Shown in pieces: positions 46,950 to 58,785 of a DNA stretch of 64,000 nt. Both the position numbers and the translations under genes were made by a program. How positions within the stretch are numbered: the stretch's first letter is position 1; each line of letters begins with the position of its first letter. The notes beneath the pieces are model-generated. The model saw only the letters and a program-made list of their open reading frames with translations, made no database searches and was not told where the DNA came from. This DNA is from Abelmoschus esculentus (lineage: Eukaryota > Streptophyta > Magnoliopsida > Malvales > Malvaceae): contig JAUCBN010000028.1 of the NCBI GenBank assembly GCA_035048815.1, positions 6,813,001 through 6,877,000 of the forward strand, read 5' to 3'.

Positions 46950-47661
46950 TGACGCCTTTACTTACATCCATTCACGTATTTTTATCTCATGTATTTATTC
47001 GTACATCGCATACATTTTTAAACATATATCTTGCCTCAATTAATAACACAAAAGAAATAATTATGGGTACCATGTGGCAGCTTTCAAGGAATATGCCAGT
47101 CAAATGGATAAAAATTTTGCTAGACATGGAGTGGTCCCAAGGGGGGCATTCATGTTTGAGGCTAGGAAGGACAAGCGGATAATCTCGGAATAGTACGACT
47201 TCAAGAACCGGAACGATCTTGTGGCAAGAGTGAGCAAACTTGAAGGACTTCATGAGCCAGTGATCGAGAATCAGAAGGAGATAATGTTAGGCATGAAAAG
47301 TTTTCAAGACAAAACCAATGCACAATTCAGTGAGTTAAGGGGCATGATGGCTTCCATGATCAAGAAAAAATACCAGATAGAAGGTTCTTTCTTACAAGAT
47401 GGCCAGAACCTAGACTACAAAGAAAATATTCTTTCCGATGAAGACCAAACTATCATTCACCAGTATGAAGTAGCTTGCATTGCTTCTATTTGTCCCATTG
47501 AATTAATGTTGAATAAGATTAAAGACTCTTTGTTGAAAGTTTTGTCCTCTTTGGCGGATGAGAGCCTCCTAGGGTGTCTAAAGAGGAAAGAACATGAGAT
47601 GAACTATGAAAGCCCCACCCAACTCCTGAGAATCTCAAGAGTTTCCCACCATAAAGCCTAA
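46950..47661 (+). pseudogene. gag- or ORF1-like remnant of the Ogre-like element
   Basis: The frame 47221-47661 (146 codons) contains ARVSKLEGLHEPVIENQKEI and NAQFSELRGMMASMIKKK, heptad-like and probably coiled coil, followed by a charged segment and a stop. Just upstream, in a frame with a TAG at 47191, is RHGVVPRGAFMFEARKDK. Position after the leader fits gag or the extra Ogre ORF. I do not recognise a domain with certainty. Confidence 0.4.
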
Positions 47662-50105
47662 TAGAGAATCCACAAAGCTCAAACAGAGTCAAAGCTCAGG
47701 TCCCCAAGAAAGAGGAAGCAAATAAAACATTTATCCCTCTGCTATTTTCTTATAGGGAGATGTTCTCACATTTGTACGAGGCAAGTTTGGTGCGATCTAC
47801 TCTTGTTACATCTTTCAAACATCTAATTCTACAACTTGGATCATCGAGTGTGATAGCCTTCGTCCAATTTTTGGTGGAATGATTAAGGTGGTCCAAGATC
47901 ATTTCTCGAGTCAAGGGAATGTTAGGTTGCATCTTAGTTTGATTTTCATTTCTTAGATGATAGCTTGCATCAATAGTCTTGTGTTTTCTATTTTTTTTAT
48001 GTTTGAATTCATCTTGCTATTATTGGATAAAAAATAGAATTAATTATTTATAAAAGGGCACAAGCTTTTATTTTAAATGAATAAATGAATTTTGTAAAAT
48101 TATAAATGTATATATTCCTTTCTACCCCCAAAGTTACTTGGATGTCACATGCTTGTTTGAATCCGGTTCAAATGCGAAATTAGTGCAATGTTGTGATTAC
48201 GATGGAGTATGTTTCCTTGCTCAACAATTTTGATCAGTACAGAAAGAGATATAAGATTACTACTCCTTCGATGATGTTTGATGATATGAAAATCTCCTAG
48301 GAAAGACCCTATGAAATTGGTTAATCTTGATAATTCCCCTATATTCGAAAACAAAAGAAAAGAAAGAGAGAAGAGAAAAAGAAATGAGAAAATAAAGATT
48401 AAACAAAAGCACTCCAATATTCGAAACCTGATAATATGTATATTCGAACAAGAGTGTGGAAGTATTCAGGGCACTCCACTAAAGTGATAGGCCTAATAAG
48501 GTATCACAATACACCATCCAAATCCCTCGCTTCATGAGTGACGGTAATATTTTCAAATCTATGACTATGCCGAGTAACTCGGAGTTTTGTTGTATGCCCC
48601 ATTATTACCTTCGAGACAAAGGACTTTGATGAGTTGATTTCCCCAAAATTTAAAAGAAAAAAGAAAATGAAGAAAAAGAACAGTAACAGATATGAAAGAA
48701 AAAGGAAAGAGAAAGAGAAAAAAGAAAAAAAAAAGATGGAAAATGAAAAAGAGAGATAGAAAGAAAAAGAAAATGCTCCTATAGCTAGATGCAATCTGAA
48801 GCACACTTCGAATTCTCGAGAAGATACTCTTGTACTAAACTAGCGGGACAAGTACAAAAAGTTTGAATATATAAGAGGAGAAAGATATTGAGAACTAGAA
48901 GGAGTAGTTTTCGAATAGATCGAGCAAATATGATAATCATAAGGATGAACCAAGCAACCTGAAGGGAATTCAAAAACTTCAAATATCGCCATAGCTTTCA
49001 AAAGATGAGAAACAAATGTTAGAAGTTGAATCTAATGCACTCTCGCATTTGATATCCAAGGAATCCCTGTTTCTTTTTTTTCTTTTTAAATATTTTGGGT
49101 TTTCCAAAATATGTATAGATATTGATTTACTTACCATTAACAAATTGATTTTAAAATAAAAGATTTTTGTTCAAAAAATTTTACAAAATGCAAGATTGTT
49201 GATACAAATGATCATCTTTGATATGGCTCAAGAAGAAGAGACAATGTACAATATGAGATATATATCGAAGAGACAACTTTGTCTGTAAGATAGTACCTTT
49301 TGAGGGTTAATATCCACATGAATAATCAAGGATTACTCGAGTGAGCATTGATCCTTTTGGGGTAAAAGTTATGTTGGGGAATAAAGATAGTCAATCTAAT
49401 ATTCCAGAGAGAGAAATTAAGCAGAATTCAAGAAGAATAACCCGCGATGTACATGTTGAATATAGGCTTTAAATGAATTAAGACTAAATATGAGATTGAG
49501 AGTTCTGCCATAATCTGAGAATAAGTGTATTCAAAGACAAATGGTTCGGGTGCGTCATAGTTAATCAAGTGAAAGCTATTGAATTACAAAAGGCAAGAGA
49601 TTTTGTTATGATCGGCATAAGAAGATGATTTTCATTCAAGACAAGGTGAAGAATGAGGATCTAGAAAGGATGAAAGCTCGAGGATCTTAATAAAATAGAA
49701 AACGAGAGTCTATCCTCCAAGAAAAAAGAAAAACAAAAAGAAGAAAAAATAATATTCATGCATCATTTAGGTTAGATATCAATACATCACGAGAATTTTA
49801 ATTCAAGCCATCATTGCATTTTACTCATTTTTAAACATGAATTTTGAATATTGATCAAAGATTTGATCGACAGTTCTACGAGAAGAGAGATGGATCTCAG
49901 AAAAAATCAAAGTCATTCAAATTATATGATCATGGTTTTCGAAGGCCATCCAATCTTTGGTTATTTGAGGGCAACGAGCTTTTTTATGTGTCAAGGTGAT
50001 CAAATATCGAGACATCCAGATGAGATATTAGGTATTCTCAAAGTGAGATACCACGTTTTATGAGATATTCAGGTACTTTTTAAGCAAGATACCACTTTAT
50101 ATTTG
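47662..50105 (+). other. degraded internal region of the Ogre-like element
   Basis: 2.4 kb with stops in all frames and no domain. A readable plus-strand piece FSYREMFSHLYEASLV at about 47745 weakly resembles a gag segment. More purine-rich blocks are at 48350-48395, 48650-48775 and 49715-49755. No pol motif found. Confidence 0.55.
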
Positions 50106-51478
50106 ACCTTCAATTTGATCCTTTTTTAAGGATGTTTTTCTTGAAACTCAAATTTCTTAATTTGATCCTTCTTTAAGGATACTTTTCTCAAAGCAAATTT
50201 CTAAATTTGATCTTTTCTTAAGAATGTTTTTCTTAAAACTCAAATTTCTTAATTTGGTCCATCCTTAAGGATGCTTATTCTCAAAGCAAATTTCTCAATT
50301 TGATCCTTTCTTAAATATGTTTTTCTTAGAACTCAAATTTCTTAATTTGATCCTTCTTTAAAGATGCTTTTCTCAAAGCAAATTTCTCAATTTGATCCTT
50401 TCTTAAGGATATTTTTCTTAAACCTCAAATTTCTTAATTTGATCCTTCTTTAAGGAGCTTTCCTCAAGCAAATTTCTCAATTTGATCCTTTCTTAAGAAT
50501 TTTTTTTTCTTAAAACTCAAATTTCATAATTTGATCCTTCCTAAAGGATGTTTTTCTCAAAGACAATTTCTCAATCTAATCTTTTCTTAAGGATGTTTTT
50601 CTTAAAACTCAAATTTCTCAATTTGATCTTTTCTTAAGGATTTTTTTCTTAAAACTCAAATTTCTTAATTTGATCCTTCCTTAAGGATATTTTTCTCAAA
50701 GCAAATTTCTTAATTTGATCCTTTCTTAAGGATGTTTTTTTCTTAAAACAAAAATTTCTTAATTTGATCCTTCCTTAATGATGCTTTTCTTAAAGAAAAT
50801 TTCTCAATGTGATCCTTTCTTAAGGATGTTTTTCTTAAAACACAAATTTCTTAATTTGATCCTTCCTTTAGGATTCTTTTCTCAAAGTAAATTTCTCAAA
50901 TTGATCCTTTCTTAAGGATGTTTTTATTAAAACTCAAATTTCTTAATTTGATCCTTCCTTAAGGATGCTTTTCTCAAAACAAATTTCTCAATTTGACCCT
51001 TTCTTAAGGATGTTTTTCTTAAAACGCAAATTTCTTAATTTGATCCTTCCTTAAGGATGCTTTTCTCAAAGCAAAATTCTCAATTTGATTCTTTTATTAA
51101 CAATGTTTTTTTCTTAAAACTCAAATTTCTTAATTTGATCCTTCCTAAAGGATGCTTTTCTCAAAGAAAATTTCTCAATTTGAACCTTTCTTAAAGATGT
51201 TTTTCTTAAAACTCAAATTTTTTAATTTGATTTTTCCTTAAGGATGCTTTTCTCAAAGAAAATTTCTCAATTTGATCCTTTCTTAAGGATGTTTTTTCTT
51301 AAAACTCAAATTTCATAATTTGATCCTTCCTTAAGGATGTTTTTCTCAAATCAAATTTCTCAATTTGATCCTTCCTTTAGGATTCTTTTCTCAAAGCAAA
51401 TTTCTCAATTTGATCCTTTTTTAAGGATGTTTTAATTAAAACGCAAATTTCTTAATTTTATCCTTCCTTAAGGATATT
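50106..51478 (+). repeat. tandem repeat array 1: about 93-bp dimers of 45-48-bp monomers
   Basis: About 14-15 dimers in 1.37 kb. Each monomer has the core TTTGATCCTT(T/C)CTTAAGGAT, with the palindrome ATCCTTAAGGAT or close to it. The two monomers differ after the core: GTTTTTCTTAAAACTCAAAT versus GCTTTTCTCAAAGCAAAT. Copies are diverged by substitutions and short T-run changes. It lies in the 3' UTR of the Ogre-like element. Confidence 0.95.
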
Positions 51479-51809
51479 TGAAAAAGAAAAATAAAGAACA
51501 AAGAAAGGAGAAAAAATAGATAGAGAAGAATAAGTAATGAGATGAAAAAAAGAGAAAAAAATTGAGAAAATAAAGAGGAAAAAAAAGAAAAAAGTAAAGA
51601 AACAGTCCAGGTCAACTAATCTAGAATATACAAAGACCAACAAAGGTTTCTTCATGTCAAGACAACCAGAAATTAAGGCAACCAGTAACCTTAAAGCGAG
51701 ATAACTTTTGACCAGAAACCGGGATATTATATTGGGGTTCTTCAACCTCAAAGAACCAATGTTTTTGTGGAGAGCCTCTATGCAAGACATCACTTTTCAC
51801 CAAGATAGT
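51479..51809 (+). other. spacer between the two tandem arrays
   Basis: 330 bases with a purine-rich block (51480-51605) and non-repetitive sequence to 51809. No gene. Confidence 0.6.
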
Positions 51810-52207
51810 TCACTGTGACATACGCCCGAAGGGAGGGTCATACAACACGACATACACTCGAAGAAAGGGATTGCCCACCACGGTATACACTCGAAGAGAG
51901 GAACCATTCACTATGATATACACCCGAAAATGGGGGTCATACAACGCAACATACGCTCGAAGAAAGGGGTAACCCACAACGGTATATGCTCGAAAAAAGA
52001 GACCGTTCACTATAACATATGCTCGAAGAGAGGGGTCATACAACGCGACATACGCTCAAAGAGAGGAGTCGCCCACCACAGTATAAGTTCGAAGAGAGGG
52101 ACCGTTCACTATGATATACTCCCGAAGAGGGGGTCATACAACGCAACGTACGCTCGAAGAGAGGGGTCATCTATTACAGTATACGCTCAAAGTGAGGGAC
52201 CGTCAGA
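51810..52207 (+). repeat. tandem repeat array 2: 33-bp monomers in a 99-bp higher-order unit
   Basis: About 12 monomers of the form (N)CA.ACGA.ATACGCTCGAAGAGAGG. Three types alternate in order: GTCATACAACGCGACATA, GCCCACCACGGTATA and CCGTTCACTATGATATA, giving four repeats of a 99-base unit. Because 33 is a multiple of three, all minus-strand frames stay open with an 11-residue period; this is not a gene. Confidence 0.92.
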
Positions 52208-52699
52208 TGCTGCAATGATCAGAAATCAGAGCATCTCCAAACTTTTCTCTTTACGCTTATCTTTTAAGTTTTTACATCTTTAAATAAATATATGGATAAT
52301 TTTTATTTTGAAATATTTTTCTTTTTATTCGTGCAAGTTTTATCGTCCAATGAAACGAAGTGATGAGCAAATCAACCGAACCTTGACTCTCCGTCAGTGG
52401 TGTAGCGGGTCAATAGATGAGTTTATTTCTCAAACAAATTGAAAGATGAGCCAGGGCGAGTGTGAAGAAATTGAGATGTTGGTGCTATCATTTGACAAGG
52501 AGTAAACAATTCGATCAGATGACACTGGCTTAACGTGTCGATAAATCTATGTCTGGCAGAGCAAGTTAAAAGATCGACCATTTTGAAGTTGGAAAGAAAG
52601 ATCATGGCACGGATAGAGAGGCAGTTGGACCGAACAAAAATGGTCATCTTATGTCTTCGTTATGTCATTCTTTCTCAATAACAAACAAAGAGGGGCAAC
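52208..52699 (+). other. terminal 3' UTR and polypurine tract of the Ogre-like element
   Basis: About 490 bases without repeats or genes, ending in the purine tract AAAGAGGGGCAAC (52687-52699), directly before the TG of the 3' LTR. Confidence 0.7.
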
Positions 52700-55488
52700 T
52701 GTAATAACCATTTTTGTTTGAGATTCGAACTAAACCCTAAACTAAAACCCTAAACCATATTCCCTAAACCTTAAACCATATATTTATAATAAATAAATCA
52801 TATATTAAATATATCAAAAAATATATATTATAAATATTAAATAAAAATGATTTTATTACAAGTCCATATTATAAAAAAATACCTATTTATATTAACCCAA
52901 TCTACCAAACCCGTTAATCAGCCGCCCATTTACAACAAAACCAGAAACCCATTATCCAAACAATACACCAGCTCATAAATTAAAACCCATAACCTTAATC
53001 CATTACACTTCATCATAGCCCAACTGGTATCCCATCACCTTACACAAATCTAGATTCAATCACTAAACCCGTATACCTGATTGACCAACCCGGTTATTCA
53101 TTTGACCCGGTTATGACCCGACCTTTGAGATCCCTAAAATGACTTTTGGTATTCTGGAAATTCTAAAAACTTCTGGAATTATGACCATTCAGGTCCACCA
53201 TGTCAGTGCCACCTAGGACCACATCAGTGCCATCGGGAATCCACGTCCGTAGCCTCTACCACGTCGAACGGTCACACAAGCTATCCTCATCTCCTCTACA
53301 GATTCGGCCAAAATTGAAAGACGATATAATGGTCCCCTCTCGTACATCTATTTCTTTTTCTATTTTATTATCAATGTAATCGGGTATAAAAACCCAAAAT
53401 ATCAATAATGTAAGCAGACAGGATTTTTTGCAGAAAAGTAATACAAGGTAATAGAAATTTCAGAGCAATGTTTCTTTTTTTTGAGTGCATCAAATAGTTT
53501 AGTGTTTTTTCGTTTTTACCCCTGAAATCGAATCGATTTCCCGTCGGCGATATTTTACTCGCCTCTTCCTTTCTGTTAGAACTCACCCCTAAGCAGAAGA
53601 GATTTTTCAACCATCATTCTTCAAAAGGGAGGGGGATTTGAGTTTCGTTTTTGGTTTTTCAGAAAAGATTTTCGTTTTTGGTTTTTTGACTCATTCCCTT
53701 AAGTTTTGGGACGTTTGGCTTCCAGACATGGTTTAATTATTTTTTCGTCCATAGTATTTGTTCTCTGCTTTAATTTTAGTCCTACTTTCAATTTATTTTA
53801 ATTTAATTTTGACTATGATTATGCTCTCTTTTAATTTAACCATCAGTTTCTTTTTTATTTATTTCCTTTCATGATTAATTATTATTTTAATTTTCATTTT
53901 CATTTTTTTTACCTTATTTGATTACAGTTTCATAATGGTAGTCATTTTCTTTTAAAATTTTTCTTTTTATTTCTTTTTTTATTATTCCATTCGATGTATT
54001 AATGGGTTATTAAAGACTATTATTTTCAATTTTCAAAGTTTTCTTTTTAAATCTACCATAATTTTAGTTTCTATAAATTTGTTTTATTCCTTTTTATTAA
54101 TTTTATTTACCTTTTAAATATCATTAATTGATTTTAATTTCCATTATTTTTCACCACCGTGTAAAAGGGAATGAGTCATTAATTCGTTTTATTTTTTTTC
54201 ATGGCATTCAATGCCTTCGCTTTTATTTGATTCCTTTAATGCCGCATGCTTTGGCCTTTGTTTCCTTAATTTCCTTATATATTTTAATGTTTACCACACA
54301 TGTAATTGTATGTTAAATATTCTTTAATATGTATAAATGTTGCATTATATATGTATTATTATAACCTATATATATTATTATATATTATATATTTTGTATT
54401 CATCATATTTATATAGTATGTTATGCTTATTCTATATTTTATAATTTATAAATATATTATGGTATCATTATATATCATAATATAGCATTTGTTTATTCAT
54501 TTATTTTATTTATTCGATCGGCTTTACTGTAACCCGTAACGGGGAATGATCCGTATTTTTTATAGCCCGTTTAGTATAAATAACTAACATCTAACTTTTA
54601 ATTTATTGCATTTTATTTCTCGTATTTAATTTTTCGTATTTTAATTTTTTGTAATTTAGTTTTCTCGTATCTAACATCTAACATTTAATTTTCCGTACTT
54701 TAGTTTACCGCTTTTAATTTTCCGCAATTTAATTTCTCGTATTTAATTTCTCGCATATATACTCGTTGTAATTTAAATTCTTGCACCTTTATTTTCTTTG
54801 TATTTATACTTATATTTATTTATATATTCGATTTATTTATTCAACATTTTTCACATTTCTTTAATTAATAAACTTAATCGATACTTCTTTACTCGATCGT
54901 AACAAGCCCGACACCCGGTGTATCGGTGGTGGTGTATGCGTCTACCTTCAAGTAAAGATATGGAAAAATTAAAACGAATCTGAATCATTAAACAAACATT
55001 AATTTAAATGTCACTTTAAATCATAAAATTCAAAATTAATTAAGCGGTTATTTTGTAAAGGTGTCAATTTTTGTGCGGTTTTTAAGCTAATACCGTTTTA
55101 AATCGTAAACCCAAATCTTTTTGAATCTCTGGTTTTTACGGTGTCCGGTCTACCAAAGTGACCGGTGATGACTCCAACCTTTTTTTAAAAATTATTTTCC
55201 GATTTTTTAATTATTTTTCAAATCCCTAAGACTAATTTTGCAAATTCCAATTTTGAATAAAAATCCCTAATTTCCAAACCTAACTTCAATTTCACTTTTT
55301 CAATTCAAAACTTCTAAATTTCATTTTTTAACCCTAAAATCCTAATTTCAAACCCTAGTTTTCAAACCTAATTCTAATTTTTTTTTTATTTTTAACTTCT
55401 ATCTCTAATTTTTTACCTTTTTTCCACTAGTGGTCTTTTTTTCCTTTTTTACTACACTTATTATTTTAAAAAATTTAGGATCGCTATA
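52700..55488 (+). repeat. 3' LTR of the Ogre-like element (2789 bp)
   Basis: It starts TGTAATAACC after the purine tract and ends ...AGGATCGCTATA, where the 5' LTR has ...AGGGTTGCTACA, so the CA end is mutated to TA. A TATA box (GTATAAAAA, 53385-53393) lies about 690 bases in. Telomere-like CCCTAAA words near 52735-52770 are scattered. The second half is very AT-rich. Confidence 0.82.
53385..53393 (+). promoter_or_regulatory. TATA box of the Ogre-like LTR
   Basis: GTATAAAAACCC, the clearest TATA-like match in the LTR, would mark the U3/R boundary near 53415. Confidence 0.5.
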
Positions 55489-55657
55489 TTATTTTTTAAT
55501 ACTTTTAGAAGTATTAAAAGTTTAAATTAAATTTTACCGAAACAAATAAATTTCATTATTTCGGTGTAAAAACAAGGCATTCCTAATACAAAAATATATG
55601 AACATGACCCCGTTTTATTTATTTTTAGGCAGACAACTTTATTCTTGTTCAAGTGGA

Positions 55658-56204
55658 TAGGTGTGAGCAAAACTCGATTAAAAAAAATCGAATAATTTGA
55701 TTCAAATTTAGGTAAAAATATTTGACTTGTTTTGACTCTACTTGAAATTTTATAGACTCAATTCGACTCGAAAAAATTTCAAATAAAGTTCGAGTTGTAA
55801 ATTAAAAATTCGAATAACTCAAATAACTCAAACTTTTTAGTAATTAAAGGATTAATTTTTAAGTTTAAGACGAATCTATCAATTTTTTATGATATATATA
55901 CATTGATATATAAAAAATATAAAGAAATGTTTCTACATATAAATATATCTATACATATCTTATATGATTAGAGAAAGTCGTTTAAATTTGAATCAAATCA
56001 TACTATAACATGATAAATAATTATAATGAAATATATATAGAAACTTGAAAACTTGACTCGATTCAACCGACTTAAATTTCTTAAACTCGACTCGAACCGA
56101 AAAAATTTTAAATAAATTTTTTATTTGTAAAATATGACTCATCAAATCAAATAACTCAAAATTTTTATTCGACTCGACTTGACTCGATCAAATACTCACC
56201 CCTA
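55658..56204. mobile_element. hAT-like MITE, 547 bp
   Basis: Ends are TAGGTGTGAG and CTCACCCCTA, imperfect terminal inverted repeats extended by GACTCGA/TCGAGTC-rich subterminal sequence. Flanks are CAAGTGGA (55650-55657) and CATGTGGA (56205-56212), an 8-bp target duplication with one mismatch, as for hAT elements. No coding capacity. Confidence 0.72.
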
Positions 56205-56241
56205 CATGTGGAGGCTTGGCTTGCAAGCCACCACCTCATAC

Positions 56242-57090
56242 TAGGGATGAGAATAGATCGAATTTGGATTAGATTTTATAAAGTTTAAGCCAAATCTAAT
56301 TAATAATCAGACTTTCAAAAGAATTCAAGTTCGAATCAAAATCCAATCTAATAAAATATCTAAAATCCAAAAGTCTAAATTTAATTATTTTTTAAATTAA
56401 CAATTAAAACATATATCTTAAATGAAAAATATTTTTTATCAAACAAATATATTTAAATTTATAGCACAAACAAATCTCAAAAAATATTACAATCCAATAT
56501 AAAACAAATTAAAATATCAACTCAAATTGCAATTAAAAACTCAATAATAATTAAATTAGCCTTACATAAACTACTATTATCTTACTAGTCTACTAACATA
56601 TTTATTGATTACGTCACAATTATAAAATGTCTAATAAATATTACAGTCTAAAAAATAGATTAAAATATAATCAAAATATTTAACTATTATTATTGGATAT
56701 AGAAATAAAAGTTTATAACGATCCAGCTTTCATTGTTCCACTAAAACTCAACAAAAGCCTATAAAATAATAGGAAAACATAAATAGAATTATAGAAGATA
56801 TTAATCATCTAAAATATTAACCGTATATAAACTTAATTAGGATTTTAATATATATATTTTAAATCTAAGAATTTTAAATATTTTTATTAGGATTTATATA
56901 GAGATTGGATTTATATCGGATATGGATTCGGATTGAATTCAGATCTGCTCATAACAAGATCTATATCCGATCCACCTCTTATTAGGACTCAAACTTTTTT
57001 CATTTGGATTTAGATTTTTATTAGTCAGATTTGGATTGATTTTTTTTCGAATCAAATCGGAATCGGATTTGGATTATATTAACATCCCTA
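56242..57090. mobile_element. second hAT-like MITE candidate, about 850 bp
   Basis: Starts TAGGGATGAGAATAGATCG and ends AACATCCCTA, with further inverted matches built from AATTTGGATTAGA/TCAAATCGGAATC. An 8-bp duplication is weak (about 6 of 8). The interior is AT-rich and non-coding. Confidence 0.5.
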
Positions 57091-57821
57091 CATCACATAC
57101 AACTTCTGGCCCTCTCGAGATGTGATTGTGGGAATCATTCGTTCCTCCCTTTTCGTACCAATAAGGACACAAGAAAAAACATAAAACTTAAGGTAAAAAG
57201 AAATGATTTTACGCTTGTGGTCATGGTCGTGGACACTTCCTTCCCTTCCTTTCATTAAGGCTAACCAGTACCAAGGCAGCCTCAGATATGAATACGATTG
57301 AACAGTTCTCTTAGACGTTGATTTTTTATATGTGACTCTTTGTTTATCCCCTGCACAATCTTGGTTCTCTCATGATCCTTTTTGTTATTATATATTGCTC
57401 ACGTTATCTCCTTCACTCCCCGTATTTCTTTGATATGGACCGTCCCGAACAAGGAAATGCTTCCCCAGGTAGGGCCGGTTCAAAAAATTTGATAGTCTTG
57501 TGTAATTCATTAAAATATTGTCTTTAAAAGTAATTTTCAACTAGTTATAAAATTGTAGTCCTTAGAAGCAAATGTCCTTTCTAGGGGCCCTGTGCGATCG
57601 TTTCTATTGTGTCTGTCTAAAACATCATTAGTTCTACTGAAGCAATAGTAATAGTAATAATCAATAAGTTTCTATAATCAATTATCGCATTTAAAAAATA
57701 ATTATAACGTTTTAACAATTATAACTCATCTTTCTTAATAGCGTTTTTAAAATTTTTCAATGAATTTCGAGATTAGTGAAAGTGGTTTATCAAAATTTGG
57801 GACCCTCTTTTTCGAGGGCTT
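57091..57821. other. unassigned region upstream of the methyltransferase pseudogene
   Basis: No gene or TE domain recognised. An about 38-base imperfect direct repeat, GGGC..TGTGCG(A/G)TCGTTTCTATT, occurs at 57582-57620 and 57808-57846. The second copy overlaps the start of the pseudogene. Confidence 0.5.
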
Positions 57822-58617
57822 GTGCGGTCGTTTCTATTACGTCTGTTCAGAACCCCATTGTCCCCAGAGAATCATGAATCGAAGCTAAAGCTTCCACACT
57901 TGTTTACGAAAACGGTTCGAGAACTCTATGCGAAGATTGTGAATGACTGGGTTTTCTTTAGGAATAGGAAGAGAAGTCGGCATGCCAAAAGAGCCCTGTG
58001 GAAGCATATGATTCATGACCCTCTTGCAGATGTTCTTGCAGGAGAAACATACCTAAGAAACCTTCATGAGAATATTAAGAAAGATCGGCAAAACAATCCT
58101 GGCCATTAATTTGAACCCTTTGGTTTGATTCAAAGATTGATGTTGTTCTCGAATCCTTGGGCGGTGAAGCTCAAGTTGTTCTTCTTGGTTCAGGTTATTT
58201 ATCACTCAGACTCTACCCCGTGTTTATGGTGCAACACTTGTTGTATATGTTTTAAAATAAAAATGTATGATCATCATTTGCAAGAATGGACTCGTTTAAG
58301 TTGCTTGAAGGAAAGTTATGTGTTTGAAGTAGACTTCCCTGAAGTCCTGCAAGTGAAAGATGTTCTTCTTGAGGAAGCTAGAGTCCACAGAACATGTTCG
58401 GTTGATGGCAAATACTTTAACAAAAGTGGTAGCTGACATTAGAAAGAATGAGTGGCTTGAAAAGCTACAAACCTCCTGGTTTGTACCTAAAAAAGATAAG
58501 AGTATGGGTTCTAGAATGTATCATCTGTACTACCTCTCAAATTCTCAAGCAATGAAAGTACTCAAGATCGTAGGTGAAAAGTGGGTTGGAAAAACAGTGA
58601 GAAATGAACAACTTTGA
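57822..58617 (+). pseudogene. SAM-dependent methyltransferase (leucine carboxyl methyltransferase-like) pseudogene
   Basis: Frame 1 (57822-58109) reads KLPHLFTKTVRELYAKIVND, then RALWKHMIHDPLADVLAGET and LRNLHENIKKDR, ending at TAA. Frame 3 near 58170 has EAQVVLLGSG, the glycine-rich SAM-binding loop. Frame 1 resumes at about 58300 with CLKESYVFEVDFPEVLQVKD, the acidic-box region, and frame 2 from about 58385 has LTKVVADIRKNEWLEKLQTS and YYLSNSQAMKVLKIV. The order and motifs fit the plant proteins with the LCM/TIGR00027-type fold. A 90-base intron (58194-58283) with its acceptor AG changed to AA explains one break, and a short deletion after it another. The C-terminal third is missing. It is the only host-gene remnant I recognise. 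Confidence 0.68.
58194..58283 (+). other. inferred intron of the methyltransferase pseudogene, acceptor mutated
   Basis: The SAM-binding loop is interrupted after GGTTCAG by GTTATTT...TTTGCAA, 90 bases, and the coding sense resumes with GAATGGACTCG. A 3' end of AA instead of AG is consistent with a single mutation. This is inference from reading frame only. Confidence 0.4.
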
Positions 58618-58785
58618 ACCATGTTTTGGAATAGTAAAAATAAAGATTCGAATAATAAATTTATTGTTTTTATTGTACTGTAGATTCGAATAATAAATTA
58701 TATGCTCAAAATGGTTAAATGATGAATGAGAAATTGATACTTAAAGTAGAAAGGTTGTGAATAGAGTAAGAAATAAAGAATTTTA
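58618..58785. other. short AT-rich spacer
   Basis: A duplicated phrase GATTCGAATAATAAATT(A/T) occurs at 58645-58661 and 58683-58699. No gene. Confidence 0.6.

Larger units (their letters stand above)
42968..55488 (+). mobile_element. large pol-less LTR element, Ogre/Tat-like
   Basis: 5' LTR fragment, primer site at 45433, about 7.3 kb internal region, a GAGGGGCAAC purine tract and a 2789-base 3' LTR. The two LTRs align over about 1260 bases. The long LTRs, the TAGCGACTCCGCTGGGGAC primer site (tRNA-Arg type, known from Ogre) and tandem repeats in the 3' UTR point to the Ogre/Tat branch. I found no RT, RNase H, integrase or protease motif in any frame, so it is probably non-autonomous or very old. 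Confidence 0.72.

Noticed and set aside
50106..51478. Repeats with palindromic cores suggesting a CRISPR array
   Set aside because: Units are contiguous and diverged with no unique spacers, in a plant retrotransposon 3' UTR, and there are no cas genes.
52000..52283. 117-codon plus-strand frame with R-S-K-R-G-V repeats
   Set aside because: Translation of the 33-base tandem monomers.
52728..52772. Telomere-like CCCTAAA words
   Set aside because: Only a few scattered, diverged units inside the LTR; not an interstitial telomere array.
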